A DNA stretch of 44,090 nucleotides from a virus. The notes beneath the pieces were generated by a model. It saw nothing but the letters and a program-made list of their open reading frames with translations, did not search any database and was not told where the DNA came from. The DNA lies in IMG/VR virus record IMGVR_UViG_3300044491_002247, positions 1 to 44,090 of that record, one strand, 5' to 3'. Made by a program: the position numbers and the translations under genes. Positions 1 through 10,200 of this stretch are shown here, one piece after another; positions within the stretch are counted from its first letter, which is position 1, and every line of letters starts with the position of its first letter.

Positions 1-14
1 TTAAATAACGGCAT
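1..14 (-). CDS. Start of a minus-strand gene cut by the left window edge
   Basis: Only four codons (M-P-L-F) plus two bases lie in the window. The reverse complement shows AGGAGT (positions 24-19), a 4-base spacer and ATG at 14-12, so a strong ribosome binding site decides this start. It lies about 50 bases downstream of the gp55 stop on the same strand, probably in the same transcript. Recombination genes often follow gene 55 in T4-like phages, but four residues cannot identify the product. Confidence 0.55.
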
Positions 15-64
15 TTTTACTCCTTATGTTATTGTAACTAACTTTAGGTGTTTTGTCAAGTCTA

Positions 65-901
65 TTATTCTTCGGATTTTTTATCAGTAGTCCTGGGTGC
101 TTCCATTCCATTATTCCGACCCGATTCCTGTCTAGACCAACTAGGATTCATGCCGTTCATTTCGAGAATATCGTCTCTAATGTTTTGATTGCGTTTTTCA
201 ATGTTAATAATACGCACAAACGAGTTAGTGACTGCTGCTGTGTAGTAAGCAAACGGGTTGTTGCTTTTAGACTCATCAAACTGTAAACCAATTTGAGCAA
301 GTTGTAGTATTGCTTGTCCTTTCATTTCGTCATTGTAAGTGTATCCTCTCACGTTACCACGGGTAGCATAGCGATCGCACAGTTTCATAAACATTCTAGC
401 AAGGTCATTAGTCATCTGCCCTTTTTTGAGAGCAAACTGTCCATTTTCCATTCCGCCGTCCCAATGGCTCTTGCCAACGCACACTAGGTTGTCCTTGGCA
501 TCAAATTTCCAATGTTGGAATGGGGGAAAGTTAACCTTAACGTGCCTATCTGCTGTGCTTTTTTTGGTTTTCTTTCTTGTACTGTCCTCTGGAATGTGTT
601 CAAATGTCATTATGCGGAAAATTAAATCCGTTTTTTCCATTTTTCGATAATCAATTTCAAACTGTTTTGCTGGAATCTTTTTACCTGCTGCCTCTACGGC
701 TGCTTCGTGATTTTGTTTAGCCAATCTAGCAGCACGATTCCTTTTTGCTTCTGCTATGGTTCTTATGTTAATTTTTTCTAGGTTTGGCAGAATAATGTCA
801 TATTGATGGTATTCTTCGTCTACGAATGAGCAAAATGTGTTTTTACTGCGGTGTATCTCTGCCAATAGGTCTTTGTTTGTAAGATATTTAATTTTTTGCA
901 T
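65..901 (-). CDS. gp55: Late-transcription sigma factor, T4 gp55-like
   Basis: Predicted sigma-like factor that directs host RNA polymerase to phage late promoters. In 278 residues, two blocks match T4 gp55 as I remember it: an N-terminal NKDLLAEI (residues 9-16; T4 has NKELLQAI) and a conserved region at about 162-247 with GLQFDESKSNNPFAYYTAAV (T4: [20 protein letters not shown]) followed by FVRIINIEKR. Between them sits an extra stretch of roughly 100 residues, very basic at 50-80 and 108-120, so the protein is well above T4's ~185 residues. The C-terminus (PRTTDKKSEE) shows no hydrophobic clamp-binding tail like T4's SLDFLYE. The start has AGGAG at 918-914 on the minus strand. It is transcribed away from the structural genes. 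Confidence 0.88.
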   Translation of the reverse strand: MQKIKYLTNKDLLAEIHRSKNTFCSFVDEEYHQYDIILPNLEKINIRTIAEAKRNRAARLAKQNHEAAVEAAGKKIPAKQFEIDYRKMEKTDLIFRIMTFEHIPEDSTRKKTKKSTADRHVKVNFPPFQHWKFDAKDNLVCVGKSHWDGGMENGQFALKKGQMTNDLARMFMKLCDRYATRGNVRGYTYNDEMKGQAILQLAQIGLQFDESKSNNPFAYYTAAVTNSFVRIINIEKRNQNIRDDILEMNGMNPSWSRQESGRNNGMEAPRTTDKKSEE

Positions 902-985
902 GTTTTAGATAGTTCTCCTAATATTTATTATAATAGCACATAATGAAAGAAATAAATAGAGTAAAGATAAGGAAATATTACCAAA
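902..985. promoter_or_regulatory. Divergent intergenic regulatory region
   Basis: Eighty-four AT-rich bases separate gp55 (minus) from the structural operon (plus). Plus strand: AATAAATA at 951-958, then AAGGA at 969-973 before the ATG at 986. Minus strand: TATAAT at 932-927 running into AATAAATA at 929-922, then AGGAG at 918-914 before the ATG at 901. The minus-strand box could be a host-type -10 element or a late box; no convincing -35 (best TTATTT) is visible. Confidence 0.55.
951..958 (+). promoter_or_regulatory. Putative late promoter box AATAAATA for the baseplate operon
   Basis: Matches the T4 late consensus TATAAATA at seven of eight positions. If its last base is at -6, transcription would begin near 964, leaving a short leader that contains AAGGA (969-973) ahead of the ATG at 986. 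Confidence 0.5.
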
Positions 986-2116
986 ATGGCAGGATTAAAC
1001 ATAAACCCATTACCGTTCCTAGTACAGAAGGTTGATCAGGGGATTCAACAGGCAATAGCAGCCTATGATGAAGCAAAACCTAAGATTGGAGCAGCACTGG
1101 AAAAAGAAAATTTAGATGCAAAGATTGCACAATTGGCAGGAGAGTTAGGAAGCGGACATAATCAGGCATCAGGCGCAGGAGGAACATTCTTTGATCAAAT
1201 AAACACAGGAATGGGACAGGTAAAAGACACTGTTAACAGTCCTTTAGGAATCGGATCAGTAAGTTCACTGACTGACGGAGGAACATTTGGAGCCATCGGA
1301 GACGCTGCTAGAAATGTCGGCAAGGACATAAGCGGAGTATTAGGAAAGTTTACAGGTGGTGATCTAGCCGGAGGATTCCAGGATTTAGCAAAAGGAATTT
1401 CAAAGGGCGCAGGTGCACTTAATGATTTATTAAGCCTAAAGAGAGCAGAAAATTTACCGCAGAACGGAGAATTATTTAAAAATACAGGACAGGGAATTAC
1501 AGTGCAGCCTCACGATAGTGATGACTGGCGTGTTAGAATTTCATGTGACTGGACTCTGTTTCAAGGCAATCCTTTGTTTGCACCATTGAACGATGAAGGA
1601 ACCAAGGGGGTTGTATTTCCTATGTTGCCATCGGTTTCATATTCAACCAAGGCAAATTATACTTCCATAGATCCTATACACAACAACTATCCATTCCAGG
1701 CCTATAAAAATAGTGAAGTGGACGCAATTAATATAGATGGAACATTTGTTTGCGAAAACGAAAAACAAGCAGCCTATTGGATTAGTTCAGTAGCATTTTT
1801 TAGAACCATGACAAAAATGTTTTTTGGTCGAGGTGCCAATGCAGGTGCTCCGCCTCCCGTTTGTCAACTCAGCGGTTATGGTGCTAGTTTCTTTGATAAT
1901 GTTCCTGTGGTAGTCAAATCATTTAGCGTGGATATGCCCAACGATGTCAACTATATACGTTGTGACAGATTTGGAACAAACACGTGGGTTCCTGTTACAA
2001 GCACGATCAATGTTCAAGTACAGCCAGTTTACAATAGAAGAAATCTAAGACAGTTTAGTTTAACAGATTATGCACGAGGAACACTAAAAACTCCGACAGG
2101 ACAAGGATACTTATAA
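986..2116 (+). CDS. Baseplate tail-tube cap/initiator protein, gp48/gp54-like
   Basis: Probably caps the baseplate and nucleates tail-tube assembly. Of 376 residues, the first ~150 are low-complexity, Gly/Ala-rich and helical-looking. The rest (about 165-376) resembles the tube-initiator domain seen in marine T4-like phages: DWRVRISCDW, then a VVFPMLPSVSYSTKANY strand, an AAYWISSVAFFRTMTKMFFG helix, a PPPVCQLSGYGASFFDNVPV strand pair and a final YIRCDRFG segment. It heads the rightward structural operon, two bases before gp53. I cannot decide between gp48 and gp54 by eye, and only one such gene occurs here. AAGGA at 969-973 supports the start. Confidence 0.7.
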   Translation: MAGLNINPLPFLVQKVDQGIQQAIAAYDEAKPKIGAALEKENLDAKIAQLAGELGSGHNQASGAGGTFFDQINTGMGQVKDTVNSPLGIGSVSSLTDGGTFGAIGDAARNVGKDISGVLGKFTGGDLAGGFQDLAKGISKGAGALNDLLSLKRAENLPQNGELFKNTGQGITVQPHDSDDWRVRISCDWTLFQGNPLFAPLNDEGTKGVVFPMLPSVSYSTKANYTSIDPIHNNYPFQAYKNSEVDAINIDGTFVCENEKQAAYWISSVAFFRTMTKMFFGRGANAGAPPPVCQLSGYGASFFDNVPVVVKSFSVDMPNDVNYIRCDRFGTNTWVPVTSTINVQVQPVYNRRNLRQFSLTDYARGTLKTPTGQGYL

Positions 2117-2117
2117 T

Positions 2118-2417
2118 ATGGCAACCTATAGTTCATCATCACCGTACGCTGTCACTGAACAGAATAATCTTTATCTTGAATTACTAAGGATTAGACCAGT
2201 ACCAGCCGAGTCGGATGATTTTCTTTACACAATTGAAAATCAATACAAGCATAGACCCGACCTGTTGGCATACGACCTGTACGGAGATCCTAAACTATGG
2301 TGGGTGTTCATACAAAGAAACATGGAATCAATAAAGGATCCAATTTACGATTTTGAACCAGGAAAAAGAATTTACATTCCCAAAGAGTCCAACTTGAGAA
2401 AATTCTTAGGAGTCTAG
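2118..2417 (+). CDS. gp53: Baseplate wedge protein gp53-like
   Basis: Wedge component that, in T4, helps join the wedges into a ring around the hub. At 99 residues it is about half of T4 gp53 (~196) and appears to hold only the conserved core. Residues 43-90 read YKHRPDLLAYDLYGDPKLWW, then VFIQRNME, IKDPIYDF and GKRIYIP, the usual gp53-domain series. It starts one base after the previous stop and is followed at once by the hub candidate. I see no C-terminal extension and no frameshift hiding one, since the next gene starts promptly in another frame with its own Shine-Dalgarno. Confidence 0.82.
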   Translation: MATYSSSSPYAVTEQNNLYLELLRIRPVPAESDDFLYTIENQYKHRPDLLAYDLYGDPKLWWVFIQRNMESIKDPIYDFEPGKRIYIPKESNLRKFLGV

Positions 2418-2418
2418 T

Positions 2419-4983
2419 ATGAATGCTGAATTCGTAGAAAGAAGAATACAGAGCAATGGTAACACAACCAATGTTAACATTGATAGATCCCAGCCTTACG
2501 TTGACAAGATAGTATTTGGCCAAAAGACTCGTATTTACGGAACACAGGAACAGTTAGATAGATATCAAAACAAAAAGCCAGACGGAACTATACAACAGTA
2601 TGTTGCAGCAGACACGGCCGTCACAAAGGCGTTTGCCTTTATAACACAGAAAAAAGAAGGCGCCACAACAAAGGTAGATGCAGAACCTGGCACACAAGAA
2701 TACAAAAAAGAAACGGTAAACACAACTTCCGAGGAAACATTACCTGCAAACGGAGGATACAATCTAAAGAATGTTGTTTCGAATCCCCTTTCAGGATTTG
2801 CTACTTACAATTCTCTTTGGACAATGGCGGTACTAACTCCTAAACAGTTTAATAATCCAAGCCTTTACAGACTGGCAACCGGATTAAGTTTTGCCGCACA
2901 GAGCTATGATGTTAAAACAAAATTTGTTGATGATGATGGAGGATTTGAGGGAACAAAAACAACCAGTCTATCATCAGGGATTATATTTTCTTCCGGGGGT
3001 AGAGATTTCGAGAAGGACGGAAAGTCTTCTAGGGTAGCAACCGAATATGGCACTCCAGAATATTTTGTAGACAACTTTGAGATGACAGCAGTGATTGCTG
3101 CAAATCCAAAGACAGGAAATCAGAACGCAGTTAGTTTTACGTTTACCGTTAGAGAACCATTCAGCATGGGTTTGTTCCTGCAAAGCATGCAAGTAGCAGC
3201 GATCAAGGCAGGATATGTAAACTATCTAGATTCTCCCTTCCTCTTAAAACTTGATGTGATTGGTTTTGATGAAGACGGCACGATAAAGAAATCTATCAAG
3301 CCTAAGTATTTTATTTTAAAACTTAAAAAGGTTACTTTTAATGTCGATGAGTCGGGTAGTAACTATAATGTTGAAGCCTATCCATATAATCATCAGGGGT
3401 TTGCAGATACTGTGGACACGGCATGGACTGACATTAATATTCAAGGCACCGGAGACTTCAGAGGAGAAGCAGCATTTAATAATGATGCTGATAGAAATAC
3501 CGTAAAGGATGTATTGGCAACGGGTGCAAAGAGTCTTGTAAAACTCCTAAACGATAACGAACAAAAACTTGTTCAGGAAGGAAAATACAAGATTCCTGAT
3601 GTTTATGAAATACACTTTCCTGAAGTTGCCAGCAAGCGATACACAGAACAAACAGCAGATGACGTTGCTGATGATGCCGGAGCAACAGCAGATCCAAACG
3701 GCAAAGGCAAGCAAACTGTGGGCGGCAGTGATGTACAAACGACAACAAATAAAAATATCGGTAACAATGCTATTGCTAAATCCGGATTTGGGTTTGGTAT
3801 AGGCAAAGGCGGAAACTTTCCTTTCAAGGATGATAAGGAAGTTGCTGATGAAAAAACTGGCAGAATAAAAAGAGGAGCCATGGAAGTTCACGAAGGAAAC
3901 AGATCCTTTCACTTCACACAGGCTCAGAAACTAACAGACATTATCACCCAGGTGATCATGAGTTCAACATTTGCAAAACAGGCGACACAGAAATCAACTA
4001 AAGCAGACGGAATGATTGATTGGTTTAAGATTGACGTGCAGGTTGAATTTCTAGAGTATGATGACTTGATAGGTGATTATGCAAAGAAATTTATCTACAG
4101 GGTAGTTCCTTTCAAGGTCCATTCTAGTATCTTTGGTAACCCCAATTCAATTCCGGTGGGAATAACTGAAATAGAAAAAACTATCGTTAAGAGATATGAT
4201 TACATATATACCGGATTAAACACAGAAGTTTTAAACTTTGAAATTAAAATAGACTACTTGTTTTATACCGGTGGTGCACCTGCGACAGAAGCAAAAACCA
4301 AAAACGAACAAGCACCGGATCAAAAGGGTGTTGCTGAAGATCCAGCAAAGAAAACCACAACCGGCGAGGGTAATGAAAAGAAAGCGCAGACTGCGTTTCT
4401 TGGCAAATCTAAAATTAAGAAAACCCCAGACCAGTTTACTCTAATGAAGGGCGGTGCAGGATCAACCGACGTTGAACAAAAAGTTGCCGAAGCATTTCAA
4501 AATGCATTCATTAATGTAACATCTGCGGATTTGGTCAAGGTAGAATTAGAAATTATGGGAGATACGTATTGGTTAGTTGATAGTGGATTTTCAAATTACT
4601 TTGCAAAGGAATCAGAAAAATCTCCATTAATAACTGATGATGGAACGGCAAACTACGAAGGACAGGATGTATACATTTTTATAACATTTAGAACTCCTGC
4701 TGACGTTAATCAAAGAACTGGTAATTTTGAATTTAATAAAGACAAGGTTAGTCCGTTCACAGGAATCTATAGAGTTGTTAAGTGTGTAAGCAAATTTGCA
4801 GACGGACAATTTAGACAGACACTAACCTGCGTTAGATTACAAGCACAGCCTAGCGACTTTGATAGCAAACTTAAAACAGACAAAACGACTAACAAAACTG
4901 TGGAAGTCGGCGGAGAAACTAAACCACCAACTAATACTTCAGAGGCAACAAACTATGATTTTGAGGATGATTTTTATATCTAA
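2419..4983 (+). CDS. Large virion structural protein, probable baseplate hub (gp27-position)
   Basis: 854 residues, recognised from position and composition rather than a diagnostic motif. It sits between gp53 and gp5, where marine T4-like phages carry a large hub/structural protein that may replace T4 gp27. Beta-rich blocks (about 105-330, 490-620, 670-815) are separated by hydrophilic Lys/Thr/Glu linkers (about 400-450, 620-665 and the C-terminus), suggesting three or four domains. No signal peptide, transmembrane segment or catalytic motif is visible. AGGAG at 2409-2413 precedes the ATG. Calling it the hub is inference; a structural role is much safer. Confidence 0.6.
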   Translation: MNAEFVERRIQSNGNTTNVNIDRSQPYVDKIVFGQKTRIYGTQEQLDRYQNKKPDGTIQQYVAADTAVTKAFAFITQKKEGATTKVDAEPGTQEYKKETVNTTSEETLPANGGYNLKNVVSNPLSGFATYNSLWTMAVLTPKQFNNPSLYRLATGLSFAAQSYDVKTKFVDDDGGFEGTKTTSLSSGIIFSSGGRDFEKDGKSSRVATEYGTPEYFVDNFEMTAVIAANPKTGNQNAVSFTFTVREPFSMGLFLQSMQVAAIKAGYVNYLDSPFLLKLDVIGFDEDGTIKKSIKPKYFILKLKKVTFNVDESGSNYNVEAYPYNHQGFADTVDTAWTDINIQGTGDFRGEAAFNNDADRNTVKDVLATGAKSLVKLLNDNEQKLVQEGKYKIPDVYEIHFPEVASKRYTEQTADDVADDAGATADPNGKGKQTVGGSDVQTTTNKNIGNNAIAKSGFGFGIGKGGNFPFKDDKEVADEKTGRIKRGAMEVHEGNRSFHFTQAQKLTDIITQVIMSSTFAKQATQKSTKADGMIDWFKIDVQVEFLEYDDLIGDYAKKFIYRVVPFKVHSSIFGNPNSIPVGITEIEKTIVKRYDYIYTGLNTEVLNFEIKIDYLFYTGGAPATEAKTKNEQAPDQKGVAEDPAKKTTTGEGNEKKAQTAFLGKSKIKKTPDQFTLMKGGAGSTDVEQKVAEAFQNAFINVTSADLVKVELEIMGDTYWLVDSGFSNYFAKESEKSPLITDDGTANYEGQDVYIFITFRTPADVNQRTGNFEFNKDKVSPFTGIYRVVKCVSKFADGQFRQTLTCVRLQAQPSDFDSKLKTDKTTNKTVEVGGETKPPTNTSEATNYDFEDDFYI

Positions 4984-4995
4984 GGATAATAATTA

Positions 4996-6798
4996 ATGGC
5001 AATACAAAGAAGAGCACCGGCAAGAGAAGCCTACAGCAAGGGGCTGGGTGCTGGTGTACACATGGCCAGAGTAGTAAGCGTTATGGATCCTACCTTTAAT
5101 GGTAGGCTGAGAGTAACACTGCTCAAGGATCAGGGTAACGATATGGGAGATGATAATCAAACCTATATCCTAAACTATGCTTCTCCTTTCTTTGGTTACA
5201 CTCCTTTTGAGGCAATGGGCAAGAATAACAATGATTTTAACGACACGCAAAAATCCTACGGAATGTGGTTTGTTCCACCTGATGTCGGAGTCACGGTCTT
5301 GTGTGCATTCGTTGATGGCGATCCATCGGAAGGATACTGGTTTGCTTGTTTACCTCCTTCTTTTGCCAATCATATGGTTCCTGCTATTGCCGGAACTGAG
5401 CAAGTAGATTTAACGGCCGCAGATGCAGACAAGTACGATACTGATAGAGCATTGCCAACTGGAGAAATTAATAAAAGGAAAAATGCGGACGAACCCGAAA
5501 AAAATCCTGAAAAAATAAAAAAGCCCGTGCATCCTATTGCGGATAGATTTTTAGAACAAGGAACTCTAGAAGACGATGTGCGAGGAACAGTAACATCCAC
5601 CGGCCGCCGCCAAACGCCTAATTCAGTTTTTGGAATTTCAACTCCTGGTCCCCTTGATTGGAGAGACGGATCCAAGAGAATGAATACAGGACCGTCACAA
5701 AATCAATCCTTAACAGGAGTTGCAGTTAGTAGGCTAGGCGGAACACAGTTTGTGATTGATGACGGCGATGATCGCTATGTGAGAAATACAGACGCAGGTA
5801 CAGGACCTGTAAAATATATTGACGTCATTAACGGAGAGGATGCAGTCACCGGAGAAAAGACCAATTCCAAAGGACGTCCAGACATTCCGTATAATGAATA
5901 CACAAGAATTAGAACCAGAACCGGTCACCAACTATTGCTGCACAATTCAGAAGATTTAATTTACATTGGGAATAGTAAAGGCACTGCTTGGGTTGAACTA
6001 ACCTCCAATGGTAAGATAGATATCTATGCTGCAGATAGTATTAGTATTCATACAGAAAATGATTTGAATATCAAGGCGGACAGAGACGTTAACATTGAAG
6101 CCGGTCGAAATATCAATATGAAGGCAACGGCAGAATATGTTTCTCCGGATACACTTCATAGAAGAGATGATGACGGTAATCCTATTCCTAAGATACAGGA
6201 TGGTGCAACATTTGAAGCGGGTAGAATACAAATCGAAAGTGCATTTAACACAAACATATTGATAGGCGCTAATGGTAGAATAGAAACTAGAAATTATGAA
6301 AATGCCGAAGGTGTTCCTACTGACGGTGACTTGGATATCAGCATAATTGGTAGCACAAGATTTTCTACAGGTTATGGAGTTGTTGCTCCGCATGATTACG
6401 AAGTAAAAGTTTTTGGAGACACGCTAATTAAAACCACTGGCAATTTAGATCTTAACACAGATGGAAATAATGCTTACACTGCTGGCGGAACAACAGACAT
6501 TCTAAGCGGAGGCAATCATACAGAAACTGCTTCGCAGATACACATGAACGGCCCACAGGCAAGACAGGCAGAAGAAGCAGTTATAGCAAATACCATTACA
6601 GATCTGCATCTACATACTAATCTGTTTACAAACCCAGACAAGGGTTGGCCTAAACTTAGATATTTAGACGGAAAAATTAAGTCAATAATGAAGAGAGTTC
6701 CTATGCACGAACCTTGGGCATTGCATGAAAATAATTCTCCTGCGTTACAGGGTACTTCGTTTACCGATAGGGAACTAGAAGAAGGAGACGAGGAATAA
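4996..6798 (+). CDS. gp5: Central spike / hub protein gp5-like, without lysozyme domain
   Basis: Central tail-spike protein that pierces the host envelope. In 600 residues I see an N-terminal OB-fold-type segment (about 18-130: GVHMARVVSVMDPTFNGRLR, then FVPPDVGVTVLCAFVDGDPS and GYWFACLP) and a C-terminal beta-helix segment (about 338-376) with the alternating pattern KIDIYAADSISIHT, DLNIKADRDVNIEAGRNINM. This is the gp5/VgrG layout. The region between (about 135-310) is a charged, Gly/Pro-rich linker with no recognisable lysozyme domain, unlike T4 gp5. Residues 540-550 contain LHLHTN, a possible His-rich tip feature. It lies directly upstream of gp25. Confidence 0.8.
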   Translation: MAIQRRAPAREAYSKGLGAGVHMARVVSVMDPTFNGRLRVTLLKDQGNDMGDDNQTYILNYASPFFGYTPFEAMGKNNNDFNDTQKSYGMWFVPPDVGVTVLCAFVDGDPSEGYWFACLPPSFANHMVPAIAGTEQVDLTAADADKYDTDRALPTGEINKRKNADEPEKNPEKIKKPVHPIADRFLEQGTLEDDVRGTVTSTGRRQTPNSVFGISTPGPLDWRDGSKRMNTGPSQNQSLTGVAVSRLGGTQFVIDDGDDRYVRNTDAGTGPVKYIDVINGEDAVTGEKTNSKGRPDIPYNEYTRIRTRTGHQLLLHNSEDLIYIGNSKGTAWVELTSNGKIDIYAADSISIHTENDLNIKADRDVNIEAGRNINMKATAEYVSPDTLHRRDDDGNPIPKIQDGATFEAGRIQIESAFNTNILIGANGRIETRNYENAEGVPTDGDLDISIIGSTRFSTGYGVVAPHDYEVKVFGDTLIKTTGNLDLNTDGNNAYTAGGTTDILSGGNHTETASQIHMNGPQARQAEEAVIANTITDLHLHTNLFTNPDKGWPKLRYLDGKIKSIMKRVPMHEPWALHENNSPALQGTSFTDRELEEGDEE

Positions 6799-6799
6799 T

Positions 6800-7237
6800 A
6801 TGAAGAAGATATACAATCAAAAATCAGTGGCAGTTAACAAGGCGTCTGTTGGTGATTCTAACAGCGGAGCATTTACATACAAAGGATTTAACTCTAAAAA
6901 CAAGGAAAAGGGGTTCAAACTGTACGACATAGATTTGGTCAAGCAGGATATAATAAACCATTTCTATATTAGAAAGGGTGAAAAGTTAGAAAATCCTAAC
7001 TTTGGAACTGTTATATGGGACATGATATTTGAACAGTTTACTCCTGAAGTTAAAAATATAATAGCAAAAGACGTAGAAACTATTATAAACTACGATCCTA
7101 GGGTAGTGGTGCAATCAGTAAGTGTTGACAGCACAGAACAGGGTATGAGGGTTGAAGCAGACCTAGTTTATATACCGTTTAACATTAACGAAAGGATGAC
7201 CTTTGACTTTGACAGAAATAGTTCGGTAATAAACTAA
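6800..7237 (+). CDS. gp25: Baseplate wedge protein gp25
   Basis: Sheath-nucleating wedge subunit of the family once annotated as lysozyme-like. The 145 residues match T4 gp25 (132) in size. After a Lys-rich N-terminus (1-40), residues 41-108 carry the family core: YDIDLVKQDIINHFYIRKGE, NPNFGTVIWDMIFE, TPEVKNIIAKDVETIINYDP and RV. It begins one base after the gp5 stop and is followed by a 43-base gap with a late-promoter-like box before gp6. The gp25-gp6 adjacency is conserved in contractile tails and supports both calls. Confidence 0.9.
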   Translation: MKKIYNQKSVAVNKASVGDSNSGAFTYKGFNSKNKEKGFKLYDIDLVKQDIINHFYIRKGEKLENPNFGTVIWDMIFEQFTPEVKNIIAKDVETIINYDPRVVVQSVSVDSTEQGMRVEADLVYIPFNINERMTFDFDRNSSVIN

Positions 7238-7253
7238 GCAGTTAATTAAATGG

Positions 7254-7261
7254 GCTAAATA
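7254..7261 (+). promoter_or_regulatory. Putative late promoter box GCTAAATA upstream of gp6
   Basis: TAAATA core in the 43-base gp25-gp6 gap, 19 bases before the gp6 start, followed by AGGAAA (7269-7274) at normal ribosome-binding spacing. The first two positions depart from TATAAATA, so this is a weaker match than the fibre-region boxes. Confidence 0.4.
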
Positions 7262-7280
7262 TTACAATAGGAAATAGCAA

Positions 7281-10200
7281 ATGAGCACCACATCAAGACA
7301 GAATAACTTAATACTAAACGAAGACTGGAAACGAATCTATCAGACGTTTAAGAATGCGGATTTCAAGTCATATGACTTTGAAAACATCCGCAGGGTGATC
7401 ATTACCTATCTCCGAGAGAATTATCCGGAAGATTTTAACGATTACATTGAGAGTTCGGAATATCTTGCTCTAATTGATGCAATGGCTTTTCTTGGACAGA
7501 GCCTAAGTTTCCGTCTTGATCTTGCTTCAAGAGAAAACTTTATTGAACTAGCAGAAAGAAAAGAAAGCGTTCTAAGAATTGCAAGAATGCTAGGATATAA
7601 TGCCAAGCGAAATCAAGGAGCATCTGGACTATTAAAATTTAATTCAGTTACCACAACAGAAAATATTATAGATAGCAACGGAAGAAACCTAGCCCAACAA
7701 ACTGTAAGATGGAACGATCCTACGAATACTAACTGGGCTGAACAGTTTATTTTAATTCTAAATACAGCCATGTCTGAAAACACAGAATTTGGTAGAAGCC
7801 AAGGTAGTGAGACCATACAAGGAATTCCCACAGAACAGTATCGTTTTAGATCAACAACCACTGACGTTCCTTTGTACACATACACTAAGTCCGTTGCTGG
7901 TAGAAACATGACTTTTGAAGTTGTTAGTACTTCCTTCAAGGACGCTGAAGAAATTTATGAAGAAGCACCGACACCCGGCAATCAACTAGGATTTGTTTAT
8001 AGACAAGACGGCAAAGGTCCTGGAAGTGCCAACACTGGATTTTACATGATGTTCAAACAAGGAAGTTTGGAACTTGCAGATTTTAGTATTGCTACTCCCA
8101 CAACCAACGAGTCTGTGTCAGTCGAAAGCAGTAACATCAACAACGACGATGTTTGGCTATTCGGATTAAACAGCGCAGGCGGCCAAACAACTCAATGGAC
8201 GCAAGTAAGTAATCTGGTTGGAAACAATATTGCATACAATTCAATCCTTGGAAACATAAGAAACATTTACTCAGTTTCAACACAGCAGAATGATAGAATT
8301 AATTTGTTATTTGCTGACGGAGTTTACGGAAACCTACCACAAGGAAGTTTTAGAGTTTACTATAGAGTAAGCAATGGTTTAGAATATTCTATCTCGCCTA
8401 CGGAAATGAGAGGAATATCAATCGATGTAAATTATATTAACAGTGCTGGAGTTGGTCATACACTGACTATCAATCTAGGATTACAGTACACAGTTAATAA
8501 TGCATCAGCAACAGAATCAACAGATAATATTAGAACTAATGCTCCTGCACTTTATTATACGCAGAATAGAATGATCACTGGAGAGGATTATAATCTTGCT
8601 CCTTTAGGCAGTTCACAAAATGTTTTAAAAGTAAAAGCAATTAACAGAACTTCAAGTGGTATTAGCAGAAATTTTGATATCATTGATGCAAGTGGAAAGT
8701 ATAGTGCGGTTAATGTTTTTGCAGATGATGGATACATTTATAAAAATGAAAACGAAAGAATTCTTAATTTTAAGTATACCAGCAAGACAGATATTATTAA
8801 TTTTATAAGAAATAATATTGAAGGAAGTTTCTCAGATACCGATTTATATAATTTTTATCTAACAAAATTTGAAAGAGTATTGTTCAGTGAAACTACAACG
8901 GTCTGGGAAGCAATAACAAATGATATTAACATCGGAACTGGTTATTTCAAGAATACTGTTGATAATGCATTGTTAAAGGTAGGAACTTATGCTACCAACA
9001 CATTAAAATATCTAACAGTTGGAGCCAACATCAAATTTACAGCACCGTCAGGATATTCCTTTAAGAAAGGATTATTAGTTGCAACAAATTCCAGTGATAT
9101 TGAACAGACTGATTATATCTGGACAAAAGTAGTAAATGTTGTAGGAGATGGAACCAATGCAGGTAGAGGTGCATTAGATACAGGCCTTGGACCGATCACT
9201 TTTAATGAAAACGTGCCAAGTGGTTCTATAGCAACTAGCATTGTTCCTAAATTTGTGAATGATCTAAGCACAGCACTAGAAACTGAAATGACTAATTTAA
9301 TATTTGCTGGATTAAATTTTGGTTTAAGATATGACACTGCGAATGCTGAATGGAAAATTATTCAAAGCCAAAACTTAGATACAACAAATAATTTTAGTCT
9401 AGGTAAGGCCGGAGATACAACCAGCGAAAATTTAGACTCTTCGTGGTTAATGGCATTCATCAAAGACAATGATCAATATATTGTTAGACTTAGAGTGCTT
9501 GATTATATTTTTGGTAGTCTATCTCAGAATAGATTTTACTTTGATAAGAATGAAAGAGCCTATAATAATGTCACAGGCAAACTTATTAAAGATACAGTAA
9601 AAGTTTTGAATATTAATTCAACTATCAAATCTGCACAAAGTTTAAACAGAGATTATGATTTTGAAATTTCAGATACGATCGAATTTGATGATGGATACGA
9701 AAGTACTAAGGAAATTAAAGTAGGATTTAGTGATTCTGATAGTGACGGAGTTGTGGATGACCCTGATGCTTTTATAAAAGTAGCAGGTGAAGACGTAGAT
9801 CAAAATTATCTATTTTTCCAAAGTACTGTAGATTCTTACGGAACAACAGTGTTTAATTTATTTGATAACTCTAACAACACTATACTGATTGCAGAAAAAG
9901 AAACACTAATCAATGTAAACGATTATAATGATGGACAACTAATTTACTTTACTGATATTTCGGAGAATAGAGTTAAGAAAGTGGACAGAACAACAAACAC
10001 ACTGGTATTGCAGAGTAACTATAGAGCAAACATTGGAAGAAGAGACATTAAATTCCAATACACTCATGCGGCAAGCGAGGATAGAAGAATAGATCCTAGC
10101 GTTACAAATATTGTTGATCTGTATCTATTAACTAAAAATTATGATACAGATTTTAGAAATTATCTTGCTGGAGCAATTGCTGAACCAGCAGCACCGACAA

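Noticed and set aside
6571-6640. His-rich LHLHTN in gp5 as an enzymatic metal site
   Set aside because: It lies after the beta-helix, with no supporting acidic ligands or known hydrolase pattern; a structural ion site is more plausible but unproven.
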